From Cryobacterium sp. PH29-G1 (GTDB lineage Bacteria; Actinomycetota; Actinomycetes; Actinomycetales; Microbacteriaceae): 64,000 bases of DNA. A model generated the notes under the pieces. That model was not told the origin of the DNA. It worked only from the letters and a program-made list of their open reading frames with translations, and did not search any database. The stretch's first letter is position 1; each line of letters begins with the position of its first letter. Shown here piece after piece: positions 19,261 to 28,861 of this stretch. The position numbers and the translations under genes were made by a program. Location of the stretch: positions 44,206-108,205 of the forward strand of contig NZ_JASISY010000012.1 in NCBI RefSeq assembly GCF_030063365.1. The letters are read 5' to 3'.

Positions 19261-19992
19261 TCAGGCGTCACGGCCAAACCAGGTCGTGACGCCGGGCGAG
19301 TAGAGCACGGAGTCCGGGACGCGCTGGGCGAGGCCGGCGAAACCGGCAGCGGCCAGCAGCGTGTCGTCAAGGCTCAGCAATGCGGCAGAATACAGCCGCC
19401 ACGGTTCGTGATGATTGCGCAGGTGCACGGTGCGACCACGGATGCTTGTGAACAGCGCCCAGCGCGCAGTCAGAAAATCTGCCAGCGCATCGTGGACCAC
19501 CAGGGCGGAACCGGGTCGCGCCACGATAGCGGTGTGCTTGGTTCGATCACCGTGCCGCGTCGAGGAATACCGGTACTCACCGGAATCGATGCTGAGACGG
19601 GTACGGGACCAGACATAGGGCAGTGAAAACACCGCGCGAGCGGTCAACACCGCCGCCAGACGACTGGCTTCCAGGGACACGAACACAACTCCGCGACGAC
19701 CGCGGGAATCAACAGCGTAGAGGCGCACGTTCACCTCCACGAAGGTGCCGAAATAGGGTATCGGCGGGCTGGAAAGTACGGTCGCGCGGTCGAGCACGAA
19801 TGGAATCAGACCCACCCAACTGGAACCGTCGTACTCGTCGGGAACCAAGCCGGGGGGAAGAAGCGGGGCGACCCGCGCAGCATCCACTCGCCAGTGCAGA
19901 AAAACTAGGTGAGCCCACCGCTGGCTTGCCAGAGCCCGCCCGCCCAGGGTTGGTGCTGTCGCCGAAATGGGATTGGCCTCATCCTGTTTCAT
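19261..19992 (-). CDS. DUF2071 family protein (YqjF-like)
   Basis: 243 residues. Hallmarks are QRWAHLVFLHWRVDAARVAPLLPPGL near the N-terminus, WVGLIPFVLD, FVEVNVRLYAV, GVVFVSLEASR and the C-terminal LYSPGVTTWFG. The fold is acetoacetate-decarboxylase-like; no catalytic role is established. Convergent with the preceding gene, 13 bases apart. Confidence 0.9.
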   Translation of the reverse strand: MKQDEANPISATAPTLGGRALASQRWAHLVFLHWRVDAARVAPLLPPGLVPDEYDGSSWVGLIPFVLDRATVLSSPPIPYFGTFVEVNVRLYAVDSRGRRGVVFVSLEASRLAAVLTARAVFSLPYVWSRTRLSIDSGEYRYSSTRHGDRTKHTAIVARPGSALVVHDALADFLTARWALFTSIRGRTVHLRNHHEPWRLYSAALLSLDDTLLAAAGFAGLAQRVPDSVLYSPGVTTWFGRDA

Positions 19993-20212
19993 AGCGTCCC
20001 CTCCCCGCGTATTCTGCGCGATCTATGCCTCACGGTACTCGCTCGCCGGAAGAAAACGCCTGTTGATCGCCCGGGAATGCCGGCCACCGGGGGCGTCCGC
20101 TCAGCAATCGCGGAGGCGGCCTGTGTAAGCATGAAGAAGACAACATCGTCAGAAAAAACTTCGCGTGTGTATCGTGCGGCCAGATGACTTGCGTCCAGAA
20201 GTGAGGGGACGG

Positions 20213-21394
20213 ATGCCCGGTTCGACCATTCTCGACCTCGTTCTAATTTTGATCTTGTTCTTGGCCCTGGTTAATGGCTACCGCACCGGACTGCTGAGAA
20301 GCCTCACCGGTATTGTCGGCGCGGTGGCGGGCGGTATTGCCGCATTCTTCGTCGTTCCTCTCGTGGGCGGTTGGATCCCCGTAGCCGAGTGGCGCACCCC
20401 GGCAACCATCGCCGTGGCGATTCTGCTCGTTCTGTTCGGGCATTCGATCGGCGCTTCCGTCGGTGGAATGGTGAGCGGAGGCAAGCGGCGTTCTCCGCTC
20501 GGCACGCTCAACCGCGTGCTGGGGGCGGTGTTCGCCGCCGTTGCCTCGGCCCTCGTGGCCTCGATGGTCGCGTTCAGCATCGGCGCCCTCGGCATCCCGT
20601 TTCTTTCCCCCGCCATCGCCACGTCGACCGTCGTCTCCGGTATTGATTCGCTGACACCGGACCCGGTCAAGGCAATCATGGCGGAGCTTCGCTCCAAAGC
20701 CGTCGAGCAGGGACTGCCCCGCATCGTCGACGCGTTCGCCGGCCCGACACCGGATGCCGCGAAAGCCGACACGAGCAGCCCGGCCCTGGCCGTGGCCGCG
20801 CAGTCCGTCGTGCGTATCACCGGCACGGCCTACGCCTGTGGGCAGAGCCAGTCCGGCAGTGGCTTCGTCGTCTCGGACGGTCGCGTCGTCACGAACGCGC
20901 ACGTCGTTGCCGGAGTGGACCGGCCCGTTGTTGAGACTCCCGCAGGACAAGCCCTGGCCGGTGAGATCGTTTACTTCGACCCGGTCGACGACCTCGCCAT
21001 CATTTCGGTGCCTGGCCTGACCACCGCGCCGCTCGCGATCGGGGAAAATCTCGCAGCGGGCAGCGGTGCCGTTGCCGACGGTTATCCGTTCGGCGGTCCT
21101 TACGTCTCAGACCCGGCCCAGGTCATCTCCCTCAGCACCATCAGTGTCGCCGATATCTACGGCCAGGACCCGACAGCCCGAGAGGTCTACACCGTCGCGT
21201 CCGACGTGCAGCAGGGGGAATCCGGTGGACCGCTCCTGAGCGAGTCCGGTCTGGTCGTCGGCGTCGTCTTCGCGAAGGCGTCCAACACCGAGAATGTCGG
21301 CTACGCCCTTGCCCTCGCCGAAGTGCTACCGGTCATGAGCGCGGCATCCACTCTGTCGGAGCCGGTCTCCTCCGGAACCTGCATTCGCGGCTAA
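20213..21394 (+). CDS. MarP-like membrane serine protease (CvpA domain plus trypsin domain)
   Basis: 393 residues from ATG at 20213, after GAGGGGACGG. Residues 1-150 form a four-segment CvpA-like membrane domain (STILDLVLILILFLALVNGYRTGLL...). The protease domain has His 230 (VTNAHVVAG), Asp 260 (DPVDDLAII) and Ser 337 (QQGESGGPLL). Cys 209 (YACGQ) and Cys 390 (GTCIRG) sit where MarP (Rv3671c) of M. tuberculosis forms an activating disulfide. MarP is needed for acid resistance; a similar extracytoplasmic stress role is inferred here. Confidence 0.9.
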   Translation: MPGSTILDLVLILILFLALVNGYRTGLLRSLTGIVGAVAGGIAAFFVVPLVGGWIPVAEWRTPATIAVAILLVLFGHSIGASVGGMVSGGKRRSPLGTLNRVLGAVFAAVASALVASMVAFSIGALGIPFLSPAIATSTVVSGIDSLTPDPVKAIMAELRSKAVEQGLPRIVDAFAGPTPDAAKADTSSPALAVAAQSVVRITGTAYACGQSQSGSGFVVSDGRVVTNAHVVAGVDRPVVETPAGQALAGEIVYFDPVDDLAIISVPGLTTAPLAIGENLAAGSGAVADGYPFGGPYVSDPAQVISLSTISVADIYGQDPTAREVYTVASDVQQGESGGPLLSESGLVVGVVFAKASNTENVGYALALAEVLPVMSAASTLSEPVSSGTCIRG

Positions 21395-21424
21395 CCCGGC
21401 ACGGCTCGCTTCCGAGCACGCGAA

Positions 21425-21474
21425 AGGGCGGCGAGGAGGCCACGGCTGGGTAGCCACTGCCTGCTCGCCGCCCT
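21425..21474. terminator. Inverted repeat between convergent genes
   Basis: A perfect 11-bp stem AGGGCGGCGAG / CTCGCCGCCCT with a 28-base loop lies between the protease and the ammonium transporter, which converge. There is no T-run, so it may act with Rho or as an mRNA end stabiliser for both transcripts. Confidence 0.6.
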
Positions 21475-21501
21475 GTCGTGGACGATTGAAGCTAGAGCGA
21501 G

Positions 21502-22722
21502 TTAGACACGCTCGAGGGCGTAGCCCTCTTCGCCGTGCACGCTGGTGTCGATTCCAGCCAGTTCGTCTTCGTTCTTGATTCGGAAGCCGATGGTCTTCTC
21601 GATCGCCAGACCGAGTACGTAGGCCACGATGAAGGAGTAGAGCAGAACGGCGAAGGCCGCGATGGCCTGAACCGCGAGCTGACCGAGGTCGCCGCCGGTG
21701 AACAGGCCGGTGCCGATGGCGAAGAAGCCGAGGAACAGCGTTCCGATGATGCCACCGACCAGGTGGATGCCCACGACGTCGAGTGAGTCGTCAAAGCCGA
21801 ACTTGAATTTGAGCTCGACGGCGAGGGCGCAGACGGCGCCGGCGACAGCACCGAGCAGGAGCGCCCAGCCGGGCTCGAGGTTGGCGCAGGCCGGGGTGAT
21901 GGCGACGAGGCCGGCGACCGCGCCGGATGCGGCACCGACCGAGGTGGCCTTGCCGTCCTTGAATTTCTCCACGAGCATCCAGGCGAGGATGGCCGCGGCG
22001 GTGGCACCGAGGGTGTTGACGACGATGATGCCGACGTTGGCGAGGCCATTGAACATTTCGGCACCGGCGTTGAAACCGAACCAGCCGAACCAGAGAATGG
22101 AGGCACCGAGGAGTACCAGCGGAACGTTGTGCGGCTTGCTGATGCCCTTCTGGAAGCCGATGCGCTTGCCCAGGACCAGCGCCAGGGCGAGGGCTGCAGC
22201 ACCAGCGTTGATGTGCACCGCGGTTCCACCGGCATAGTCGATGACGCCGGGGAGGCCGAGCGTGTTGCCGAGTTCCATGATCCAGCCACCGCCCCAGACC
22301 CACGCCGCGACGGGGAAGTAGACCAGGGTCGCCCAGATTCCCACGAAGATCATCCAGGAACCGAACTTGGCGCGGTCTGCGACAGCACCGGAGATGAGAG
22401 CGACGGTGATGATGGCGAAGGTCGCGCCGAAGGTCGCGCCGAGCAGGTCGACGCTGCCGGTCTCACCCATGGCCAGCTGGCCCAGGCCGAAGTCGGAGAA
22501 CGGGTTGCCGGAGAATTCGGTGGGGCTGCCGACGGCGCTCATGTTGAAGCCGTACAGAATCCACAGGACGCTGATCAGTCCCAGTGCGCCGAAGCTCATC
22601 ATCATCATGCTGATGACGCTCTTGGCCTTGACCAGTCCGCCGTAGAAGAAGGCGACACCTGGGGTCATAAACAACACGAGTGCGGTGGCTGTGAGCCCCC
22701 ATGCAATGCTTCCGGTATCCAT
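21502..22722 (-). CDS. amt: Ammonium transporter Amt
   Basis: About 406 residues from ATG at 22722 (MDTGSIAWGLTATALVLFM), preceded by TTAGGACAATCT. The in-frame extension to 22869 is not family-like. Eleven membrane segments are expected; signatures include FFYGGLVKAKS, DYAGGTAVHINAGAAALAL (His of the pore), LWFGWFGFNAGAE and GIHLVGGIIGTLFLG. The C-terminal tail EKTIGFRIKNEDELAGIDT is the conserved cytosolic gate. Unlike many actinobacteria, no glnK or glnD follows. Confidence 0.96.
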   Translation of the reverse strand: MDTGSIAWGLTATALVLFMTPGVAFFYGGLVKAKSVISMMMMSFGALGLISVLWILYGFNMSAVGSPTEFSGNPFSDFGLGQLAMGETGSVDLLGATFGATFAIITVALISGAVADRAKFGSWMIFVGIWATLVYFPVAAWVWGGGWIMELGNTLGLPGVIDYAGGTAVHINAGAAALALALVLGKRIGFQKGISKPHNVPLVLLGASILWFGWFGFNAGAEMFNGLANVGIIVVNTLGATAAAILAWMLVEKFKDGKATSVGAASGAVAGLVAITPACANLEPGWALLLGAVAGAVCALAVELKFKFGFDDSLDVVGIHLVGGIIGTLFLGFFAIGTGLFTGGDLGQLAVQAIAAFAVLLYSFIVAYVLGLAIEKTIGFRIKNEDELAGIDTSVHGEEGYALERV

Positions 22723-23064
22723 AGATTGTCCTAACGCGTCTCGAGGGTGCAGGGTATGCGAATGCTGGTGGGTACGTAACGGGTACAGCGAGAACGGCGC
22801 GCGAACGACTCGCTCGCAGCCCCATCCTCGGTTCGCATTAGTATTACCGCTCGACGTTTCAGGAAGCACACCGGGGTGTTTCGTGCACGTTACGGATCAG
22901 AATTTGCTCTGCACGGGTCGAGAAACGCCCGTCGGCCAGGGCTGAAACACGGAGGGCAAACAACAACGACCGCCGGTTTCAGGCGCCGCCGATCTATGTT
23001 TCCGGCAGGTAACAGCTCGGGGTCAGGAAAAAGTTGGGCGCTTCAGAGCCCGAGGCGGTTGGGG
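22723..23064. other. Upstream region of amt, no gene seen
   Basis: About 340 bases separate the amt start from the zapE stop. On the minus strand TAATACTAAT near 22835-22844 could contain a -10 box for amt. GTTAC-N6-GAATT around 22892 only half-matches a GlnR site. No convincing gene or hairpin was found. Confidence 0.35.
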
Positions 23065-24117
23065 TCAATCGGAGTGCGGCGGCAACTCTCCGGTGGTGAG
23101 GGCGACCATGCGGGACTGCGACCGCTGATACTTCTTGCGATACCCACCCGCCATCATTTCCTCGTCGAAGACCTCATTGAGCGGACGCCCACTGGCGACG
23201 ATCGGAATTTCGGCGTCATAGACCCGGTCGATGAACGCCACGAGGCGCAGGGCATCGGACTGATCGGTCAGCAAGAAAACACCGCGCAGGGCAATCACGT
23301 CAACATCCCGAATGACCTTGACATATTTCGACGGATGCACGGTGCCCAGATGCCGGATCAGGGCTCCGAAGTCATCCTCGGTAACTTTCGAACCACGCCC
23401 CAACAGCGTGTTAACCAGATGCTCCCGGGCTTCGGGCTCCACCGCCACAGCCTGACCGGTGACATTGCGGCGGCGATAGTCGAGGCCGTCAATGCGCAGG
23501 GTTTCGAAGTTAGCGCTCATCGCCGAGATCTCGCGCAGAAAGTCCTGGGCGGCGAACCGCCCCTCGCCGAGCGAGTTGGGCGGGGTGTTCGACGTGGCGG
23601 CGACGCGGGTTCCGGTAGCGACGAGTTCACCGAGCAGTCGGGTCATCACCATGGTGTCGCCCGGATCGTCGAGCTCGAACTCGTCGATACAGATGAGCTT
23701 CGCGCTGCGCAACTCCTTGATCGTCTCCTGATAGCCGAGCGCGCCGACGAGAGCGGTGTATTCGATGAATGTACCGAAATACTTCGGACCGGTCGCCGCG
23801 TGCCAGAGCGCGGCGAGCAGGTGCGTCTTGCCAACACCGAATCCCCCGTCGAGGTAGATGCCGGGCAGGTCATCCTTGGTTTGGCGTCGACGGGAGAAGA
23901 ATCCGGCCGGCCGGGGGTTCACGAACTCCTGCAGCTTCTCCACTGCCGCCATCTGGGACGGATAGTCATGATCGGGTCGGTAGTTCTCGAACGAAGCGTG
24001 TTCAAACTGAGGAGGCGGCACCAGCTCGGCCACGATTTCGCGCCCGGTGATGCTCGGGGTGCGCTCGGCCAATTGCGGGACCGTGTGGTGTGCCTTCTCG
24101 TGGGCCTCTGGTGCCAT
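23065..24117 (-). CDS. zapE: ZapE/AFG1-family ATPase
   Basis: P-loop ATPase of the AFG1 family, associated with division and the Z ring in proteobacteria. 350 residues. Motifs: [23 protein letters not shown] (Walker A), [18 protein letters not shown] (Walker B), [20 protein letters not shown] (sensor region), and the C-terminal [20 protein letters not shown] start at 24117. Divergent from the sulfurtransferase gene, 139 bases apart. Confidence 0.93.
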   Translation of the reverse strand: MAPEAHEKAHHTVPQLAERTPSITGREIVAELVPPPQFEHASFENYRPDHDYPSQMAAVEKLQEFVNPRPAGFFSRRRQTKDDLPGIYLDGGFGVGKTHLLAALWHAATGPKYFGTFIEYTALVGALGYQETIKELRSAKLICIDEFELDDPGDTMVMTRLLGELVATGTRVAATSNTPPNSLGEGRFAAQDFLREISAMSANFETLRIDGLDYRRRNVTGQAVAVEPEAREHLVNTLLGRGSKVTEDDFGALIRHLGTVHPSKYVKVIRDVDVIALRGVFLLTDQSDALRLVAFIDRVYDAEIPIVASGRPLNEVFDEEMMAGGYRKKYQRSQSRMVALTTGELPPHSD

Positions 24118-24256
24118 GCTGAAACGCCCGTTCTCGTTCTTGGTTCTGCGAATGCGCTGGGTGTCGGCACCGCGTAGTTTTAAGGGGTGGGACCGGACAA
24201 GCCTAATCCGCGGTCAACCCGAATCCGTATGCATCCGCGGCCCACCTGGAGGTAAC

Positions 24257-25186
24257 ATGACCGTCCCACTCGACCCTACCGAGAAGTTTGCCGCCTTCGC
24301 CCACCCGTCCCGGCTGGTTTCAACCGCGTGGCTGGCCGACCACCGCACGGATGCCGGACTGGTCGTCGTTGAATCCGATGAAGACGTCTTGCTCTACGAG
24401 GTCGGACACATCAGGGGCGCGGTGAAGATTGATTGGCACACCGACCTCAATGACAAGGTCAACCGCGACTATATCGACGGCACCGCTTTCGCCGCCCTGA
24501 TGAGCAGCAAGGGCATCGCTCGCGACAGCACCATCGTCGTCTACGGCGATAAGAGCAACTGGTGGGCTGCCTATGCACTCTGGGTTTTCACCCTCTTCGG
24601 CCACGAGGATGTTCGCCTGCTCGACGGAGGCCGCACGAAGTGGCTCGCCGAGGAACGCGAGATGACAACGGATGCTTCCCCGGTGGCACCCACGAATTAC
24701 CCGGTGGTCGAGCGCATCGACGCCCCGATACGGGCCTTCAAGGCTGACGTCCTGGCGCACTTCGGCAACCCGCTCATTGACGTGCGCTCCGACGAGGAAT
24801 ACAGCGGCGCCCGCACGACGATGCCCGCCTACCCCGAGGAAGGCGCCCTCCGCGGCGGCCACATTCCCACGGCCGCGTCGGTGCCGTGGGCCCGCGCCGC
24901 CGCCGAGGACTCCACCTTCAAGACGCGTGCTGAACTCGACGGGATCTACCGCACAGAAGCGGGCCTGACCGACGACGACGACGTGATCGCGTACTGCCGT
25001 ATTGGGGAACGGTCCAGTCATACCTGGTTCGTACTGACCCATTTGCTCGGCTTCGAGAACGTGCGCAACTACGACGGGTCGTGGACCGAGTGGGGCAACG
25101 CCGTCGCCGTACCGATCGCGATCGGCACTGCACCCGGCACTGCCCCCGGCACTGCCCCCGGCACTGCGTCGGCGCAGCACCGATGA
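24257..25186 (+). CDS. sseA: Thiosulfate sulfurtransferase (two rhodanese domains, SseA type)
   Basis: 309 residues; ATG at 24257 after GGAGGTAAC. The first rhodanese domain (about 20-145) is structural: [16 protein letters not shown] stands where the Cys loop would be. The second (about 165-290) has the catalytic Cys in [16 protein letters not shown]. The C-terminus is a [15 protein letters not shown] tail coded by a 12-base repeat. The stop overlaps the sufE start (ATGA), so the pair is translated together. It likely transfers sulfur from thiosulfate or mercaptopyruvate to thiophilic acceptors, perhaps to SufE. Confidence 0.93.
   Translation: MTVPLDPTEKFAAFAHPSRLVSTAWLADHRTDAGLVVVESDEDVLLYEVGHIRGAVKIDWHTDLNDKVNRDYIDGTAFAALMSSKGIARDSTIVVYGDKSNWWAAYALWVFTLFGHEDVRLLDGGRTKWLAEEREMTTDASPVAPTNYPVVERIDAPIRAFKADVLAHFGNPLIDVRSDEEYSGARTTMPAYPEEGALRGGHIPTAASVPWARAAAEDSTFKTRAELDGIYRTEAGLTDDDDVIAYCRIGERSSHTWFVLTHLLGFENVRNYDGSWTEWGNAVAVPIAIGTAPGTAPGTAPGTASAQHR
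25124..25168 (+). repeat. 12-base tandem repeat at the end of the sulfurtransferase gene
   Basis: GGCACTGCMCCC is present three times plus a partial fourth copy, coding for GTAP repeats in the tail after the second rhodanese domain. The copies are nearly identical, so copy number probably varies between strains by slippage. Confidence 0.85.
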
Positions 25187-25614
25187 GCGCACTTCCGGCC
25201 CAGTTGGCCGAGATTCAGGAGGATTTTCTCGCCCTCGAGCAGAAGGACCGTTTGCTTTTGCTGCTCGAATTCGCCAACGAGCTGCCCGAACTCCCGCAAC
25301 AGTTTCAGGACCACCCCGACCTGCTCGAGCGCGTCGTTGAGTGTCAGTCCCCGGTCTTCATCTTCGTTGATCTGGATGCCGACGGCGCGTTCCACCTGCA
25401 CGCCACGGCTCCCCGCGAATCGCCGACCACCCGGGGGTTCGCATCGATCCTCGCCCAGGGCCTCGAGGGCCTCAGCGCCGAGCAGGTATTCGCCGTGCCC
25501 GACGACTATCCGCTGTCCATCGGCCTGACCGAAGCCGTCTCACCGCTCCGCCTCCGCGGTATGAGCGCCATGCTCGGCCGGGCGAAACGTCAGCTTCGGG
25601 AGCGCCTCGGCTGA
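25183..25614 (+). CDS. sufE: SufE-family sulfur acceptor protein
   Basis: 143 residues from ATG at 25183, overlapping the upstream stop. SufE accepts persulfide sulfur and feeds the SUF iron-sulfur assembly system. The acceptor Cys 54 lies in [14 protein letters not shown]; the C-terminal helix carries [19 protein letters not shown]. The sulfurtransferase-SufE pair is common in actinobacteria and suggests that the rhodanese, not only SufS, can load SufE (inference). The 3' end overlaps the convergent hydrolase gene by 25 bases. Confidence 0.93.
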   Translation: MSALPAQLAEIQEDFLALEQKDRLLLLLEFANELPELPQQFQDHPDLLERVVECQSPVFIFVDLDADGAFHLHATAPRESPTTRGFASILAQGLEGLSAEQVFAVPDDYPLSIGLTEAVSPLRLRGMSAMLGRAKRQLRERLG

Positions 25615-26792
25615 ACAGCACTGCGGTCAACGGGCAGTGCGGTCAAGGAGCGCTGCGGCAGCCGGCCCAGCCACGACGCGATCTCGGCGTTCCACCGGGT
25701 GGGATCAAAATTCCACAGTTTGGTGTGTCGAGCTTGGGCAAATGCAACGAAGGTCACGATGTCGGGCCGCCGATCGGCGAGTCGGTGCGAGCCGGTAGCC
25801 GGCACGAAACCATCGTCATCGCTGTGGAGCAGCAGAATGGGTCGGTTCACGTCGCGGGCTCTCGCCACGAAATCGAGCCGGCCAAAATCAATCGGAGTGG
25901 CCTGCCCCGTGATGCGTCCGGCCCAGCGGGCGCCCATTATCGCGACCGCACAGCGCGCGATCAGCGTCGGCAATCGGCGGTCCCGAGCCTGCGCCGCCAC
26001 GACGTCAGTCCAATCGATGACCGGTGAATCGAGCACCACGCCGTCGATCCGGTCTGCGTGTCGGCTGCGGGTCAACGTCTGTAAAACCACGGCACCGCCC
26101 ATCGACCAGCCCATCAGCACGATGCTCGTCGCACCGTGGTCGACGGCGTAGTCGAGTGCGGCCTGAATGTCGGGCCATTCAGTGTCGCCGAGACCGTACC
26201 GCCCATCATCGCTGGTAGGCGCATCCCCGTCGTTTCGATAGGAGACCAGCAACGACGTGTAGCCGGCCGCGCGGAATACCGGCACGGCCCGCAGGGCTTC
26301 CTCGCGACGCACGGCCCGGCCGTGCACCTGGATGACCCACCGACCCGCTGGTGCCGCGTCATCCGCTGGAATGAGCCAGGCGGGCGCCGCACCGACGGGA
26401 GTGGACACGGTCACTTCCGTCCACGCCCCGCCCAGGTCGGCCGGGCTGGTATAGAGCCAGCCGCTGAACCGGCCGCGTCGGGCGGCGGGCAGATCACCGT
26501 AGTCGACGCTGAGAATGCGCCGGGTCACGCTGGTCGCCGTGCGCGTGGTGACCTCACCGACCCGGGCGTGGCCGGTACCGGCGCTGAAGAAGAAGCTGTA
26601 GTCGCCCGGCAGCACGGAATCCCGGTGACGCTGCAGGGTGACGGTGCCATTTTGCAGGTCGACTCCGTACACCCTGGTGTCATCGCCCCGCGCTCCCGGC
26701 GGCGTCACGATCGTTTTGGCCATAACCGCCGCGAGCACACCGACCGCGCCGACAACGGCGACAGCCGAGCTGGCCGCGACGATGCCGGTCAC
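25590..26792 (-). CDS. Membrane-anchored alpha/beta hydrolase
   Basis: About 400 residues from GTG at 26792 (VTGIVAASSAVAVVGAVGVLAAVMA), preceded by AGGGG. An upstream GTG at 26891 would leave only 25 bases to the divergent gene and is less likely. One N-terminal membrane segment precedes a serine hydrolase domain: WVIQVHGRAVRREEALR (oxyanion region), nucleophile in VLMGWSMGGAVVLQ, Asp in LLLHSDDDGFVPA and His in FAQARHTKLWN. The catalytic domain should face outward. Substrate unknown. Confidence 0.85.
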   Translation of the reverse strand: MTGIVAASSAVAVVGAVGVLAAVMAKTIVTPPGARGDDTRVYGVDLQNGTVTLQRHRDSVLPGDYSFFFSAGTGHARVGEVTTRTATSVTRRILSVDYGDLPAARRGRFSGWLYTSPADLGGAWTEVTVSTPVGAAPAWLIPADDAAPAGRWVIQVHGRAVRREEALRAVPVFRAAGYTSLLVSYRNDGDAPTSDDGRYGLGDTEWPDIQAALDYAVDHGATSIVLMGWSMGGAVVLQTLTRSRHADRIDGVVLDSPVIDWTDVVAAQARDRRLPTLIARCAVAIMGARWAGRITGQATPIDFGRLDFVARARDVNRPILLLHSDDDGFVPATGSHRLADRRPDIVTFVAFAQARHTKLWNFDPTRWNAEIASWLGRLPQRSLTALPVDRSAVQPRRSRS

Positions 26793-26916
26793 GGTGAGAA
26801 CCCCTCGTAGAACGCCCTGTTGACGCCCGTTTGGGGGATGTGGGTCGCGCACGTGCACCTCCGACTGGTCGGCGTGCCTCACGGACAACACCCAGAAAAA
26901 ACTCTAGTCTGCAGAC

Positions 26917-27507
26917 GTGCCCGAAACACATCAATCGCTCCCCGCGGAGTTTGCCGCGGCATTGACCGCCATTCGCCGCGCCACGAGCCGGGCCGAACTG
27001 ATCGTTACGGAGATTGCGGCTCCCGCCCACCTCGCCCCGTATTCGATCGCCCTCTCCGCCAATATCCAGCCGGTGCGGCACGGTAGCGACTCCGAGCTGG
27101 GCACCGGCCGCTTCATCCTGCTCTACGACCCGGACGAGCCCGAAGCCTGGAACGGAGCGTTCCGCGTGGTCTGTTTCGCCCAGGCACCGCTCGAGGTCGA
27201 GATCGGGTTGGACCCGTTTCTGGCCGAGGTGACCTGGACGTGGCTCGTCGATGCTCTTGACTCGCGAAAAGCAATGTACACCGCCGCCTCCGGAACGGCG
27301 ACTAAAATAATTTCATCAGGCCTTGGCGAACTCGCCAAACAAGGAGATGGCGCGCAGATTGAGCTGCGCGCGTCGTGGACACCCCTGAATCACAATCTCA
27401 CCGCCCACGTCGAGGGGTGGGGCGAGCTGCTCTGCATGCTGGCCGGACTCCCTCCCGCTGGGGAAGGAGTCAGCATGTTGTCAGCACGCCGAGCAGCCCG
27501 TGGCTGA
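26917..27507 (+). CDS. DUF3000 family protein
   Basis: 196 residues from GTG at 26917. An actinobacteria-specific family without known function. Recognisable by ELIVTEIAAPAHLAPYSIALSA, GRFILLYDPDEPEAWNGAFRVV and DPFLAEVTWTWLVDAL. It overlaps the RNase D gene by 8 bases, an association seen in many actinobacteria. Confidence 0.88.
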   Translation: MPETHQSLPAEFAAALTAIRRATSRAELIVTEIAAPAHLAPYSIALSANIQPVRHGSDSELGTGRFILLYDPDEPEAWNGAFRVVCFAQAPLEVEIGLDPFLAEVTWTWLVDALDSRKAMYTAASGTATKIISSGLGELAKQGDGAQIELRASWTPLNHNLTAHVEGWGELLCMLAGLPPAGEGVSMLSARRAARG

Positions 27508-28738
27508 ATCGCAATCCAATCAGAGCGTCGCCGCGCCGCCCGCCGTTCACCACCGCGTCATTGATACCCGTGAGGCCTACCTCGCCGCAACGGCCGCTTT
27601 GGCCGCAGGCACCGGACCGGTCGGCGTCGACGCGGAGCGGGCCTCCGGTTTCACGTACTCCCAACGGGCCTATCTCATTCAAATTTATCGCCGCGGCGCC
27701 GGCACGTTCCTCTTCGATCCGCCACCGATCGGCGATTTCAGCGAACTGAACGATGCCCTCGCCGACGCGGAATGGATTCTGCACGCCGCGAGCCAGGATT
27801 TGGCTTGTCTACGGGAGGTCGGGCTCGACCCCACACGTATTTTCGACACCGAACTCGCCGCCCGGCTACTCGGCATTCCTCGCGTCGGCCTCGGCACCGT
27901 GGTGGAAGAGCTGCTCGGTATCCACCTCAAGAAGGAGCACTCCGCCGCGAATTGGTCGACCCGCCCCCTGCCCGAATCCTGGTTGGTCTACGCGGCTCTC
28001 GACGTTGAGCTGCTTCCCGATCTGCGCGACAGCATGGTCGATCTGCTCGTCGAGTCCGACAAGACCGACATTGCCGAGCAGGAATTTTCCGCCACTCTGG
28101 CCAAGGAGGCTAAGGCCGCCCGCGTGGACCCGTGGCGTCGACTATCGGGCATCCACTCGCTGCGTGGACAGCGCAATATGGCCGTCGCTCGCGAGCTGTG
28201 GCTGGCCCGCGACGAATTCGCGCGCGAGGTCGATGTCTCCCCCGGACGGCTGGTACCAGACGCCGCGCTGCTCGCCGCCGCCCGCGTTCTTCCCACGACC
28301 CGTCAGGCACTGTCCGACCTGCGCGAGTTCAACGGGCGGGCGAGCCGCAACGAACTCAGCCGCTGGTGGGCCGCCATCCAGCGCGGCCAGGCGACCACGG
28401 ATCTGCCTGCTCTCAAGGCGACCAACGACACCTTGCCGCCGCCGCGGGCCTGGGCCGACCGCAACCCGCCAGCCGACGTACGCTATAAGGCGGCCAGGGC
28501 AGCATTGCAAACCGTCACGGATGAACAGGAAATACCCCTCGAAAACCTGCTGACGCCAGACTTTCTGCGCCGGGTGTCCTGGTCGCCGCCGGATCCGGCA
28601 AATGCGGCTTCGGTGGGGGAAGCTCTGGCCATTTTGGGGGCGCGACCCTGGCAAATTGACGTGACCGCACAATTAATAGCGGATGCCTTTGTAGAGATTC
28701 CACAAATCGGCGACCCGGCGCCCGATCTGGAGTCGTAG
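27500..28738 (+). CDS. rnd: Ribonuclease D-like exonuclease with HRDC domain
   Basis: 412 residues from GTG at 27500. The DEDDy 3'-5' exonuclease domain has PVGVDAERASGF (Asp and Glu), WILHAASQDLACL (Asp), and LVYAALDVELLPDLR (Tyr and Asp). An HRDC domain follows at about 215-290 (WRRLSGIHSLRGQRNMAVARELW). It probably trims tRNA or other structured RNA. Overlaps DUF3000 upstream. Confidence 0.93.
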   Translation: MAESQSNQSVAAPPAVHHRVIDTREAYLAATAALAAGTGPVGVDAERASGFTYSQRAYLIQIYRRGAGTFLFDPPPIGDFSELNDALADAEWILHAASQDLACLREVGLDPTRIFDTELAARLLGIPRVGLGTVVEELLGIHLKKEHSAANWSTRPLPESWLVYAALDVELLPDLRDSMVDLLVESDKTDIAEQEFSATLAKEAKAARVDPWRRLSGIHSLRGQRNMAVARELWLARDEFAREVDVSPGRLVPDAALLAAARVLPTTRQALSDLREFNGRASRNELSRWWAAIQRGQATTDLPALKATNDTLPPPRAWADRNPPADVRYKAARAALQTVTDEQEIPLENLLTPDFLRRVSWSPPDPANAASVGEALAILGARPWQIDVTAQLIADAFVEIPQIGDPAPDLES

Positions 28739-28796
28739 AAACCGGCAAACGATTCGGGCGGCCAATCGTGCCACCCTAGGATCAGACGAGACCTAA

Positions 28797-28814
28797 CAGA
28801 TTGATTCGAATCTG
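28797..28814. promoter_or_regulatory. Palindrome upstream of fadA
   Basis: CAGATT-N6-AATCTG, with inner palindrome GATTCGAATC, about 48 bases before the thiolase start. This size and symmetry fit an operator for a TetR- or GntR-type fatty acid regulator. The palindrome is seen; the role is inferred. Confidence 0.45.
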
Positions 28815-28861
28815 ACTGATTCTGATCCAACATTGATTTGGAACTACCTACGGGAGGCATT

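Noticed and set aside
22885..22900. GlnR-type site upstream of amt
   Set aside because: Only the first half (GTTAC) matches; the second half GAATT departs from GAAAC, and it lies far from the start.
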